From positions 1-22,336 of the forward strand of contig CAJMLN010000036.1 in NCBI GenBank assembly GCA_905214315.1: a DNA stretch of 22,336 nucleotides, written 5' to 3'. The stretch comes from an uncultured bacterium (GTDB taxonomy: Bacteria; Bacillota; Clostridia; Christensenellales; QALW01). The position numbers were made by a program, and so were the translations under genes. How positions within the stretch are numbered: position 1 is the stretch's first letter; the number at the start of each line of letters is the position of its first letter. This document shows, piece by piece, positions 1 to 7,512 of the stretch. The notes under the pieces are model-generated. The model was not told where the DNA came from. It made no database searches and saw only the letters and a program-made list of their open reading frames with translations.

Positions 1-107
1 CTTTACTGGATCGGATCTCCTCGCGCATCGTCAATGAAGTGCCGCATATCAACCGCGTCGTTTACGATATCACCGGAAAACCCCCGGCCACGATTGAGTG
101 GGAATAA
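1..107 (+). CDS. guaA: GMP synthase, C-terminal end (partial)
   Basis: Only the last 34 codons are present; the gene begins before the window. The frame starts at base 3 and ends in the classic GuaA tail: the last residues read VVYDITGKPPATIEWE before the TAA stop. In full GuaA this C-terminal domain makes the dimer and closes over the XMP site. The enzyme converts XMP, ATP and glutamine to GMP in the cytoplasm. The fragment is clearly more GC-rich than the DNA downstream. The 3' end of guaA is a known integration site for genomic islands, which fits the accessory character of the next 7 kb. A second, divergent GuaA-like gene with the same TIEWE ending lies at 8531-9820. The family assignment is secure; whether the upstream part is intact cannot be seen. 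Confidence 0.92.
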   Translation, partial: LLDRISSRIVNEVPHINRVVYDITGKPPATIEWE

Positions 108-280
108 TTCCTACGGGCTATGATGTGCCGAAAAGCCCAGTATTGATACGTTTTTACAGGTGCCCCCAAATTACCAATCGATTTTTGCAACACTTTTACA
201 ACACGTTCACAAAGAAAAATTTTTTGCAACAGATGAAATAATACTAAGCGGTTTCGCGGTAAAACGATAGAAATGAATGA

Positions 281-317
281 GGCTCCGGCTATAAAAAGCT
301 GGAGCCCTTATTTTTTC
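281..317 (+). terminator. Rho-independent terminator downstream of guaA
   Basis: A GGCTCCGGCT arm (281-290) pairs with AGCTGGAGCC (one G-T wobble), followed by TTATTTTTTC. It lies 174 bp after the guaA stop and is oriented to end guaA transcription. The sequence between the stop and the hairpin shows no gene. Confidence 0.65.
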
Positions 318-429
318 GGCGCATCATTGTCATTTCAATCATATGAATGAAATTAGATAAGAAGAAACCTCAAAATGTGTTTAAAACAGCGGACGCAATA
401 AAGTAGGGTGAATAATCTCATTTGTAGGA

Positions 430-510
430 ATTGAAAAATCATTATTCGAACAGTTAGACGCCAGATATGAAAACAAGATGATTATTTTGATTTACGCTTA
501 AAAAAAGGTA
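430..510 (+). pseudogene. possible tnpV-like transposon gene remnant
   Basis: From 433 one frame reads EKSLFEQLDARYE, resembling the conserved start (MEKSLFEQLGGTY...) of TnpV, a small protein carried by Tn4451-type and related clostridial transposons. The ATG is replaced by ATT. Around 468 the reading must shift frame to continue as KQDDYFDLRLKK. No more than about 27 residues can be traced. The match is by memory of the family and short, so this is a tentative call. The rest of 318-560 shows nothing recognisable. Confidence 0.3.
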
Positions 511-560
511 GTGTGGATTTTCTCCCCGCGCCTTTCTGCTTGTAAAATTCTGTTGTATCG

Positions 561-1787
561 TTACATTGTACGCTCATCATTTTTTCCTTTTATTATATAA
601 CTTGCAGTCGCCGCAATAAAAGCAAGGCAGAGATTGACAACCCACAGTGGCGCATATCCCCAACCGTTATTTATGAATATACCGCCGAGAAAGGAACTTA
701 AAAATGCTCCAACTTGATGCCCTATTAGAGCAAAGCCATAAAGTACTGCCATATTTTCTGTACCGAATTGCTTACTTACAATTCCAGCTGTAGGCGGCAC
801 GGTCGAATCGCCGCAAAGACCGAGCATAGCAGTCGCAATAAAGGCAAACGGAACTGATTTGGGTACAAAAAGGAATGCCAAAGATAGGAATACCCGTAAA
901 GCATATATGGTTCCCAACACATTTTTCATTTTAAATTTAGAACTGAAAAAGCCCGAGAGAACGGCTCCAAGCATAGTTGCAATACCATAAACAGTCAGTG
1001 TAAGGGAAGCAACGGAATTTTCAATTCCATATGACAGATACTGCGAAAATAGGTGGCTTTCAATAATAGACATATTAAAGCCGCAAGTTGCAAAACTAAT
1101 CAAAATTAATCGATAGTCTCGTTCTTTAAAAGCGTTTTTCAGCATTGCTGTCAGTGAAATAGATTTTTTGGTCTCTATTATTTCCGCTTCTTTATTTTTC
1201 CTATTGACAAAACCGAGCCATATAGCTATCGGTATCATAATGATAAAGGGAACCGCCGTTATGCTCATCGCTGTACGGATACCAAAATTGTCCGACATCG
1301 TTTGCAATGCAGGTGACATCAGCGCATCTCCAATACCCGCACTTGCTTGAACAATACCCGAAACAACAGCTGCTCTTTTTTCTCCGAGAAACGGTGTAAT
1401 AGCGCCCATTACAATCCCAAAGCAAAGCCCTGTTGTGCCAAAAGGCAGCATTAATCCAAAGAAGATAAATATGGATATCTCATTCCTGCATATAGGTGTA
1501 ATCACTAACCCCAGTACTGTAAAAACAATTCCCAACAGCATAACAAAAGTATTGGATTTTTTCAATGCAAGCATTCCGAGAAAAGGCTGTGCCACTCCAT
1601 AAACCAAAGCTCCTACGCCAATACAAAAGCTGATGAACGCATATGAAATCCCGGTCGTTCCAACAAGTCCGTTCATCATAATACCGTAATTATCGTGAAC
1701 TCCCTGCATGATGCCGAAAACAATACAGGCAGCAATAACAAGGACAATACATAAGAATATATTTGATTTTTTGAACTGCTCTTTCAT
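561..1787 (-). CDS. MFS transporter
   Basis: This 408-residue protein has about twelve strongly hydrophobic segments in two halves, with a charged stretch after TM6 (RKNKEAEIIETKK), as expected for a major facilitator superfamily permease in the cytoplasmic membrane. I place the start at the ATG at 1785-1787, because AAGGAG sits 8 bases upstream; an ORF extension to 1850 would run through that ribosome binding site and the promoter. The promoter is TTGATT-17-TATAAT (1822-1850). The gene is divergent from a LysR regulator at 1903, a layout that usually means the regulator controls the transporter. The substrate cannot be read from sequence. The TM1-TM2 region has some flavour of the anion and monocarboxylate families, but a drug or metabolite exporter is equally possible. 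No clear terminator follows. Confidence 0.85.
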   Translation of the reverse strand: MKEQFKKSNIFLCIVLVIAACIVFGIMQGVHDNYGIMMNGLVGTTGISYAFISFCIGVGALVYGVAQPFLGMLALKKSNTFVMLLGIVFTVLGLVITPICRNEISIFIFFGLMLPFGTTGLCFGIVMGAITPFLGEKRAAVVSGIVQASAGIGDALMSPALQTMSDNFGIRTAMSITAVPFIIMIPIAIWLGFVNRKNKEAEIIETKKSISLTAMLKNAFKERDYRLILISFATCGFNMSIIESHLFSQYLSYGIENSVASLTLTVYGIATMLGAVLSGFFSSKFKMKNVLGTIYALRVFLSLAFLFVPKSVPFAFIATAMLGLCGDSTVPPTAGIVSKQFGTENMAVLYGFALIGHQVGAFLSSFLGGIFINNGWGYAPLWVVNLCLAFIAATASYIIKGKNDERTM

Positions 1788-1821
1788 ATAGATAATCTCC
1801 TTGACTTTCTTTGCTTTTTTG

Positions 1822-1850
1822 ATTATACTATAAGCAAATACTTTAATCAA
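1822..1850 (-). promoter_or_regulatory. sigma-A promoter of the MFS gene
   Basis: On the minus strand TTGATT (1845-1850) and TATAAT (1822-1827) are separated by exactly 17 bases. The transcript would start about 30 bases before the AAGGAG ribosome binding site of the MFS gene. Confidence 0.72.
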
Positions 1851-1879
1851 TTTTAAATAACTATATATTAAATTCGATT
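1845..1879. promoter_or_regulatory. candidate LysR operator between MFS and lysR genes
   Basis: An imperfect AT-rich inverted repeat has outer half-sites AATC (1845-1848) and GATT (1876-1879) and inner arms close to TTTAAATA and TATTAAA. It overlaps the -35 of the MFS promoter and lies just upstream of lysR. Placement is typical for a LysR-type regulator acting on both genes, but AT-richness makes chance similarity possible. Confidence 0.4.
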
Positions 1880-1902
1880 TTATTGAAATATTGGAGCCGA
1901 AT

Positions 1903-2814
1903 ATGGATTTAAAAAATTTATTTACTTTTAAAACAATAGTGGAAATAGGCAGTTTTACCGCCGCTGCTGAAAGGCTAAATTATACGCAGTCTACCATAAC
2001 CTTTCAAATTGACCAGTTAGAAAAGGAATTATCGGTTTCATTATTTGAAAAAGTCGGCAGAAAGATGATACTTACTTCTGCGGGGCAGGAATTAATACCT
2101 TATGTAAATGAGATTTTAGGAGCGGTCAATAAGCTTGACTATTTTGAAAAAAAGATAAAACAATGCTGCGGTGAACTGCATATCGGGGTTGCAGAAACCT
2201 ATCTGTGCTATAAATTACCGAAAATACTGAAAACATTTACAAATAAAGCACCGAAAGCAAAGCTCTATATCCGTTCTATGAATTGTTATGAAATACGGAA
2301 TGAATTGATTGCCGGTAGTCTGGATATCGGAATTTTTTATAAAGATGTGGGCGGATTAGGGGATACTCTGATTATAAATCAACTTGGCGTATATCCTGTT
2401 GTTTTAGTTGCCTCTCCGAATATGGAAAAGAAATTCTCTGATTTCACAACACCAAACCAACAGCTTCAAATACCTCTAATTATCAATGAACCAAATTGCA
2501 TTTTCAGACAGATATTTGAAGAATATCTAAACAGAAATTCTATTATTCTGAATCATACAATCGAACTTGGCAGTATTTCCACAATAAAAAATTTAGTGAT
2601 GAATGATGTCGGAATATCCTTTCTTCCCCGATATGTTGTGGAAGATGAATTGATGAATGGCAGTTTGGTTCAAATTAACACGAATATTGAACACAGGGAA
2701 ATATCTGCTGTTTGCGCCTATCATAAAAATAAATGGATTAGTCCGTTAATGAAATTGTTTGTTGATGAGCTGAGCAATTCATCTGTTGAATTTACGCAAG
2801 ATTTTAACGGTTAG
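1903..2814 (+). CDS. LysR-type transcriptional regulator
   Basis: This 303-residue protein has the standard LysR layout. A winged helix-turn-helix lies in residues 1-60, with FTAAAERLNYTQSTITFQIDQLE as the HTH region split around TQST. A periplasmic-binding-protein-like effector domain follows from about residue 90. The ATG at 1903 is preferred over the in-frame TTG at 1891 because GGAG lies 6 bases before it. The length is normal for the family. It is transcribed away from the MFS gene across a 115-bp gap that contains the MFS promoter and an inverted repeat, so the MFS gene is its most likely target. The effector is unknown. The gene is AT-rich like its neighbours. Confidence 0.9.
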   Translation: MDLKNLFTFKTIVEIGSFTAAAERLNYTQSTITFQIDQLEKELSVSLFEKVGRKMILTSAGQELIPYVNEILGAVNKLDYFEKKIKQCCGELHIGVAETYLCYKLPKILKTFTNKAPKAKLYIRSMNCYEIRNELIAGSLDIGIFYKDVGGLGDTLIINQLGVYPVVLVASPNMEKKFSDFTTPNQQLQIPLIINEPNCIFRQIFEEYLNRNSIILNHTIELGSISTIKNLVMNDVGISFLPRYVVEDELMNGSLVQINTNIEHREISAVCAYHKNKWISPLMKLFVDELSNSSVEFTQDFNG

Positions 2815-2897
2815 ACAAAAAAGCCTATTGCTTTCCAAAGCAAAACCGCTTATTTAGCACGAAACATATAAGCGTTATCTGCGTTGTAGAGCAAGTA

Positions 2898-3012
2898 TTA
2901 TCAACCTTGATAACAAAATGATAACATTCGCCCATATGGCAGGATAATATGAATACATCAAATAATCAAAAGAACTGCAAACACGGCAAATAATAATCTC
3001 TAAACAAAATTG
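2898..3012 (+). repeat. diverged ~115-bp repeat, copy A
   Basis: The first ~30 bases contain TTATCA-N4-TGATAA followed by CAAAATGATAACA. The last ~45 bases read like ACTGCA..ACACGG..AAATAATAA..TAAACAAAAT. Both ends match copy B at 6992-7109 in the same order and orientation, while the middle has diverged. It is non-coding as far as I can see. The 2815-3882 gap otherwise holds only the structured repeat at 3432-3548 and AT-rich sequence without a supported gene. Confidence 0.5.
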
Positions 3013-3431
3013 ATAGTTGTCGAGTGTAAAGATCCCTGTTTTCATGTTTTATCCGATTCTCAATCATATATCTGTTAAATGAAAGTGGATGATATAATTT
3101 AAAAATGCAATGCAAATCTAACCTTTTTTTGCGGATATAACGCACTATCATATCAAGATCTTTTTTTATTGATTTTATAGACGAAAATCGTCTTATAACT
3201 TATCACAAGTGTTTATAGAAGCGAGGGAAAAACTGTATTTTCAATGGTTTTCCCATATCTCTATATATTCTGTCATATCTCCGCATAAATTCGTTTTGTA
3301 AACACGGGCGGAAAAAAAGCGTCAAATAAAAAGGGGAAATTAGCGAAACAGATAAAATATGTTTTTAGACGGAACTTACTAACAGCATACACTTAGATAG
3401 CAAAAGCAAGTTTTTTTCTTCTTTCCCTTTT

Positions 3432-3548
3432 ATGTTACGCAATAGAGGGTAAATAAGTCTTGCAATCATAGGCTTTTCATATGCCAAAATCAATAGGGTA
3501 AAGTATTTACACCATTTCCCTCAAAAACGCCCTTTAACTGCGTAACAT
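3432..3548. other. nested inverted-repeat structure (possible structured RNA or MITE-like element)
   Basis: A perfect 10-bp inverted repeat, ATGTTACGCA (3432-3441) and TGCGTAACAT (3539-3548), encloses further complementary pairs. GAGGG (3445-3449) pairs with CCCTC (3518-3522), and GTAAATA (3449-3455) with TATTTAC (3504-3510). The pairs are properly nested, so the 117-base segment could fold as one long branched RNA or DNA hairpin. No ORF, integrase site or target duplication is evident. Confidence 0.45.
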
Positions 3549-3882
3549 TTCAGAGGATATAGTCACATAATCCCTTGTTGAGTTAGCCGATATTGGAAAA
3601 TATAACGCAATTAAACAAATATATCAATTATCCATTCTTTCCCGGTCCTTTTCCTAAATCTCTTTTCACAGGAAATACCGGCGTTTTAAAAAACAGGAAA
3701 ATGTAACCCTATTTAGATAACATATTCCGATAAGGGAAAGAACGAAAAAAAGTATTAAAAGTTTCGTAGCAAGCATAGGAAAGGGGGTACTTTCCGTAAA
3801 AATTTCTCGTTTTGTCTGCAACAATAAGAGATATCTTTGTTTGTTAGGAATATCCCAAATCCACATCAAACTGTAATTTCAT

Positions 3883-4485
3883 TTAGATTTTCTTTCTGTA
3901 AAGCAGACATTTCAAATCAACATTACCAGACAATTCAAGAACAATTTGCTTCTCTCCAATTCGCTCAAAACCTCTATGTTCGTAAAATTGGTAAGTACAG
4001 TTGGTATCGGTAAATAGATAGATTTCTTTTCCGGCTTCTTTTTTAGCAAGTTCATTCAAAAGAAATGTACCTACACCTTTTGTCTTACTGTCTGGATTGG
4101 CTGCCAAAAAGCGAATTTCACCATCCGGTGCGTATTTCTTTGTATATTCGGCAAACATCTCTTTGTTTGCATCATTGTAAGGCATAACACCACCGCCGAA
4201 GAACACATTTTGAATGAAATCAACCAAGCCAATATAGATGCTTTTCCACAAGGATTTGTTTGGCTTTTCTTGGTTCTTCATATCGACTACAAGAACACCT
4301 AACAAATCATTTCCGTCATAAGCAGAAATCACTTGAGTAGCGTTGGTATATTCCAAGTACCAAAAGTATCTTCCGTATGCCTTTAGAAAAAAATTGTTAT
4401 CTAAATATTTATCAAAATGCATACCCTTAATGGCGTATTGGATAACTCTGTTCCAATCTTTTTTATCTAATTCCTTTATTTCCAT
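3883..4485 (-). CDS. GNAT family N-acetyltransferase
   Basis: This 200-residue protein has the GNAT core in its C-terminal half. A beta strand ending in RFLAANPDS is followed by the acetyl-CoA pyrophosphate loop K-G-V-G-T (consensus Q/R-x-x-G-x-G/A). The late strand carries YQFYEHRGFERIGE, the common GNAT 'FYxxxGF' signature. It would acetylate an amine on a small molecule or protein in the cytoplasm; the acceptor is unknown. The start ATG at 4485 has an AGGA ribosome binding site about 11 bases upstream and a perfect-spacing promoter at 4536-4564. It stands alone, downstream of the ABC-F gene in the same orientation but 530 bp away with its own promoter. Being next to a probable resistance gene makes a drug acetyltransferase conceivable but unproven. 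Confidence 0.85.
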   Translation of the reverse strand: MEIKELDKKDWNRVIQYAIKGMHFDKYLDNNFFLKAYGRYFWYLEYTNATQVISAYDGNDLLGVLVVDMKNQEKPNKSLWKSIYIGLVDFIQNVFFGGGVMPYNDANKEMFAEYTKKYAPDGEIRFLAANPDSKTKGVGTFLLNELAKKEAGKEIYLFTDTNCTYQFYEHRGFERIGEKQIVLELSGNVDLKCLLYRKKI

Positions 4486-4535
4486 TCTAATGAATATCCT
4501 CGCTAAAATTTCGATTTACCACTTTGTATGTTTAT

Positions 4536-4564
4536 ATTATAGCACCCATATATGAATTTTTCAA
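4536..4564 (-). promoter_or_regulatory. sigma-A promoter of the GNAT gene
   Basis: TTGAAA (4559-4564) and TATAAT (4536-4541) on the minus strand are spaced 17 bases apart, about 50 bp upstream of the GNAT start. Confidence 0.78.
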
Positions 4565-4601
4565 TTTCTATTGATGATAGATAGCAGAAACATCCACTCT
4601 C

Positions 4602-4645
4602 GTCAACGGTCAAAATGAACGGCGCATAAATGCGCCGCCGTTGAC
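4602..4645. repeat. nested palindrome
   Basis: Outer arms GTCAACGG (4602-4609) and CCGTTGAC (4638-4645) are perfectly complementary. Inside, GGCGCA (4621-4626) and TGCGCC (4631-4636) form a second perfect stem with a 4-base loop. There is no T-tract in either direction, so it is not a plain terminator. Its GC-rich arms stand out from the AT-rich surroundings. Confidence 0.6.
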
Positions 4646-4682
4646 AAGTGCATCTGTTCCTGCTGATGTGGCAGACAAGAGA

Positions 4683-4705
4683 GCGAAAGCAACGAGTGCT
4701 TTCGC
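4683..4705. repeat. hairpin GCGAAAGCA/TGCTTTCGC
   Basis: Perfect 9-bp arms (4683-4691 and 4697-4705) with a 5-base loop lie 38 bp from the nested palindrome. A T-rich run (GGTTTTTCTT) follows only after 13 bases on the plus strand, so terminator function is uncertain. The remaining sequence from 4706 to 5014 shows no supported gene. Confidence 0.4.
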
Positions 4706-5014
4706 CCTCGAACAGTATGGTTTTTCTTATATCTGCATATATCGCTTTATATTCCTTATTGAGTTAGGGTGGCAATAAAGCGTCAAAAGGTTCTTATGGG
4801 AGTTTGAAATTGCAGTTGTATCTACCCAAAAATCAAGCATTTATGCGAGTTTGGGGTATTTTGCTCGTTGCACCGCCGAAAAGTATAATACTATTTTTTA
4901 TAACAGAAAAGAACTTTAAAGTATTTTCCAGCAAGCATAAAGACTATAAGAATCCTATCTGGATAATCGGAAGGCTTCCTCCCTATCCTTTTGGCTTTGA
5001 GTTGAGGGTCATAA

Positions 5015-6538
5015 TCACTCCCCTTTCTTGCTGATAAGCAACAGACCCTTTTCACGAAGTTCATAAACTTTGTCGCAGGCTTCATCCAAATATTTTCTGT
5101 CATGGGATATACTGATAATAGCACCACCGAAGCTGTTGAGAGCAGTTCTGACAACAGGGCATGAAAGCGGGCTGAAATTTCGGGTAGGCTCGTCAAGCAA
5201 AAGCACATTTGCTTCTTTTAATATCATATCAAGAAATAATATCTTTGCCTGTTGCCCACCGCTGAGATTACCGATTTTATTCGTCATTTCTTCGTGTGTA
5301 AATTTCATACTGCCCATATAGGTTCTGGCTCTCGTTATCTCATTTTTCGTATAATTCTCTGCAAGATATTGAATGGGCGTTTTACCCAAATCAAGGGCAT
5401 CGGAATAATTCTGCGGCATGATAGCCGCGATGATATCACGCCGGTCTTTGAGCTCATTCCATAGTTGAATGAGCAATGTTGATTTTCCGGTACCGTTTTT
5501 GCCTGTTATACCGATATGCTCATTTCCCAAAACATGAAGCCTGATATTTCGGGATAAAATCCTTTCGCCAACGCATAACTTATCGCACGAATAATCAAGA
5601 ACGATCTTACCCTTCGGTAACCGAATATTATCGTCGAATTTTGCTAAAATAGCCTCTTCTTCCTGCGGGAAATCCAAAAAATTCTCTTTTTCCCGTTCAA
5701 ACCGATTCCCCATGGAAATCACTGCATGCATTTTCTTTTTCAACAGCCTGGCACCGCTCGGATTTTGCCTTGTAATCACCTCCTGTTCATGGTCGACACG
5801 ATTATAGATTTTCCTCCATTTTTCCATTTGCTTTTCGTAATCCTCCCGCTGTTTTTTTGCCACCTGCTCCTGGTGTAAAAAGCGATTACGGCGATAAAAA
5901 AGATATTCACGATAAGAACAATGTGCGACGGATATACGGCATTGAGTTTTACGGGCTATGTGCTCCACATGTACAATCACATTGGCCGTGTTTTCAAGAA
6001 GAGTTTCGTCATGCGAAATATAAAGAACGGGCAATCTGCTTTCTGCAATAAATCCTTCGAGCCATTCAAGGGCGGAAATATCCAGGTCATTGGTTGGTTC
6101 ATCCAAAAGCAAAATGTCCGGCTCCTCCATAAGGAGTTTAGCGAGCTGAACTTTTACTCGTTCACCGCCCGAAAGCGTGGCAATCCTCTGATCGGATAAT
6201 ATAAAATCAACAGACAGCCCAAGCTTTAACAAAATATCCATATGCAGATAATATTCGGTATTTTCAAAATATTCCACCAACGAAAGCGTTTGCTCTCCTT
6301 TCTCCATTGTCTGCGGAAGGTAGGCAACTCTGCCTTTTTTGATCACATTGCCCGAATAACTGCAATATTCTTCTATGAGACTTGACTGATAAATGAATTT
6401 TAACAGAGTGGACTTTCCGTTCCCCTCTTCCCCTATGATCGCCGCCTTTTCGCCATTTTTTAAGGTAAAACAAAAATCATCAATAATGCTTCGGCCGTCT
6501 TTTTTAAGACTTATCGCTACATTTTTTAATTCCAGCAT
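5015..6538 (-). CDS. ABC-F protein, probable antibiotic-resistance ribosomal protection factor
   Basis: This 507-residue protein has two ABC ATPase domains and no membrane segments, the ABC-F layout. Domain 1 has Walker A GEEGNGKST at 36-44, signature LSGGE at 122-126 and Walker B LLLDEPTNDLD around 143-153. A charged helical interdomain linker spans roughly 205-300 and is the part that reaches into the ribosomal E/P site. Domain 2 has Walker A GKNGTGKST at 346-354, LSGGQ at 425-429, LLLDEPTRNFSPLS at 446-459 and the switch histidine in SISHD at 479. The 'DEPTRNFSPLS' variant is one I associate with resistance-type ABC-Fs (Lsa/CplR-like) rather than housekeeping Uup/EttA, but the drug class cannot be told. 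GGAGG lies 6 bases before the ATG at 6538. The inducible-looking leader (6552-6829) supports the resistance role. Confidence 0.9.
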   Translation of the reverse strand: MLELKNVAISLKKDGRSIIDDFCFTLKNGEKAAIIGEEGNGKSTLLKFIYQSSLIEEYCSYSGNVIKKGRVAYLPQTMEKGEQTLSLVEYFENTEYYLHMDILLKLGLSVDFILSDQRIATLSGGERVKVQLAKLLMEEPDILLLDEPTNDLDISALEWLEGFIAESRLPVLYISHDETLLENTANVIVHVEHIARKTQCRISVAHCSYREYLFYRRNRFLHQEQVAKKQREDYEKQMEKWRKIYNRVDHEQEVITRQNPSGARLLKKKMHAVISMGNRFEREKENFLDFPQEEEAILAKFDDNIRLPKGKIVLDYSCDKLCVGERILSRNIRLHVLGNEHIGITGKNGTGKSTLLIQLWNELKDRRDIIAAIMPQNYSDALDLGKTPIQYLAENYTKNEITRARTYMGSMKFTHEEMTNKIGNLSGGQQAKILFLDMILKEANVLLLDEPTRNFSPLSCPVVRTALNSFGGAIISISHDRKYLDEACDKVYELREKGLLLISKKGE

Positions 6539-6551
6539 ACCATACCTCCAA

Positions 6552-6606
6552 ACAAAAATAGTTCCATTTCCGATAGCGAATCATAGCATATCGAAAATGG
6601 AACTAT
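6552..6606 (-). terminator. leader terminator (attenuator) of the ABC-F gene
   Basis: On the minus strand an 18-bp near-perfect stem (arms at 6589-6606 and 6558-6575, one wobble) is followed at once by TTTTTG. It ends only about 3 bases before the GGAGG of the ABC-F gene. A strong terminator between promoter and gene is the hallmark of transcription attenuation, as described for several ribosome-protection ABC-F genes. Confidence 0.72.
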
Positions 6607-6761
6607 CTATTATTGTACGTATAAATTGAAAAAAATAAAAACAGTACAACAAATGATCAACCGCTACAAAAAGCATGCAACCCAAATTTCAACAGCAACA
6701 CAAGTCCGATATGCGGTTTGCATATTTACAGACATTGTAATTCGCTATTTTATAAATTGAA

Positions 6762-6776
6762 TTACTGAATGATCAT
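6762..6776 (-). CDS. candidate 4-residue leader peptide (MIIQ) upstream of the ABC-F gene
   Basis: ATG ATC ATT CAG TAA has an excellent ribosome binding site, AGAGGTG (6782-6788), 5 bases upstream. It begins about 18 bases after the predicted transcription start and about 155 bases before the attenuator hairpin. A drug-stalled ribosome on this mini-ORF could change folding of the leader. GTAATTC, which overlaps its stop, can pair with GAATTAC about 16 bases further on. The peptide is very short, so the main support is the ribosome binding site and position. Confidence 0.5.
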   Translation of the reverse strand: MIIQ

Positions 6777-6800
6777 TACTGCACCTCTTTTTATTTTTTT

Positions 6801-6829
6801 ATTTTATCATAATTTCCAATATCCGTCAA
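6801..6829 (-). promoter_or_regulatory. sigma-A promoter of the ABC-F leader
   Basis: TTGACG (6824-6829) and TAAAAT (6801-6806) on the minus strand are separated by 17 bases. The transcript would carry a leader of about 255 bases before the ABC-F start codon. Confidence 0.8.
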
Positions 6830-6968
6830 ATCCTAATATACGTTAAAACAGGCACTTTCCTGCGATACGTTTCTTATTCGACAGCGTATATTTTTCATCC
6901 AACATACTTTATCAATCTTCCGAAACCGGTTAAATTTCTAAATAATATAATTACATATTAGTTTTAAA

Positions 6969-6977
6969 TTATCCACA
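6969..6977 (+). other. DnaA-box-like sequence
   Basis: TTATCCACA matches the consensus DnaA box exactly and lies 15 bp before repeat copy B. One 9-mer in AT-rich DNA can occur by chance, and no cluster of boxes is seen. Confidence 0.3.
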
Positions 6978-6991
6978 GCGAACTAAGCCTG

Positions 6992-7109
6992 TTATCAACA
7001 ACGATAACAAAATAATAACAAGAAAACATATAAACCAAATAGCTACGAATAATCCGAACAGACAAAAGCCCCCGCAGATACGACAGATAATAAGAGCAAA
7101 ACAGAATCG
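6992..7109 (+). repeat. diverged ~118-bp repeat, copy B
   Basis: Begins TTATCAACAACGATAAC then AAAATAATAACA; GTTATC and GATAAC form an inverted repeat with a 6-base spacer. It ends CGCAGATACGACAG..ATAATAA..AAAACAGAAT, matching the end of copy A (2898-3012) in direct orientation. The two copies flank the GNAT and ABC-F genes. The rest of 6840-7430 shows no supported gene. Confidence 0.5.
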
Positions 7110-7433
7110 TTTAAGCCTTATTTGACCTTAACTTACAAGTGCTCGAAAGCCCTATACTTATGCAGGAATTCAGCTTCTCAGTTTTCCAGCGTTTTTACAA
7201 AGAATTGAGCAAGAAATTTTTCACAGCTATCAAAAGCTTTTCTGCCCGTCTGCTTTAACAGCAGCCCTAATCGTAGAAGCCACGGTTCAAAAGCTTATGC
7301 CCCTGTCATTAATACATAATGCGTTTCCGTCTCGCTTTCCACGGCAAAACAAATACATACCCTACTGCTTACTAATATTTTTTATACAACAGAGAATTTT
7401 TATGCGCATCTGATAGATTTTTTCACAAAAATA

Positions 7434-7442
7434 TGCTATAAT
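7434..7442 (+). promoter_or_regulatory. extended -10 promoter of the ddh operon
   Basis: TGC-TATAAT is a full extended -10 element; no good -35 is present, which such promoters tolerate. Transcription would start about 60 bases before the ddh start codon. Confidence 0.55.
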
Positions 7443-7512
7443 AACGGCAGATCTTATACATTTCAGCTATGGAAAACATAAAGTTTATTTTATTGTTAAA
7501 GGAGGAACTATT

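Noticed and set aside
2828..2843. Hairpin TTGCTTT/AAAGCAA after the first lysR gene
   Set aside because: The loop would be only two bases and no T-run follows on the plus strand; not convincing as its terminator.
2966..3151. A 61-codon minus-strand frame in the gap after lysR
   Set aside because: No ribosome binding site, no recognisable domain, and it overlaps repeat copy A, whose counterpart shows no corresponding frame.
3666..3869. A 67-codon minus-strand frame just after the GNAT stop, with one hydrophobic stretch
   Set aside because: No ribosome binding site and a composition expected from AT-rich DNA; starts only 13 bases after the GNAT gene without any other support.
4891..5208. A 105-codon minus-strand frame overlapping the 3' end of the ABC-F gene
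   Set aside because: Its first half is an out-of-frame reading of the ABC-F gene; the remaining ~40 residues match nothing I recognise and have no start signal.
6969..7000. Replication origin near the DnaA-box-like site
   Set aside because: A single perfect box without a cluster, AT-rich unwinding repeats of regular spacing, or a replication gene nearby.
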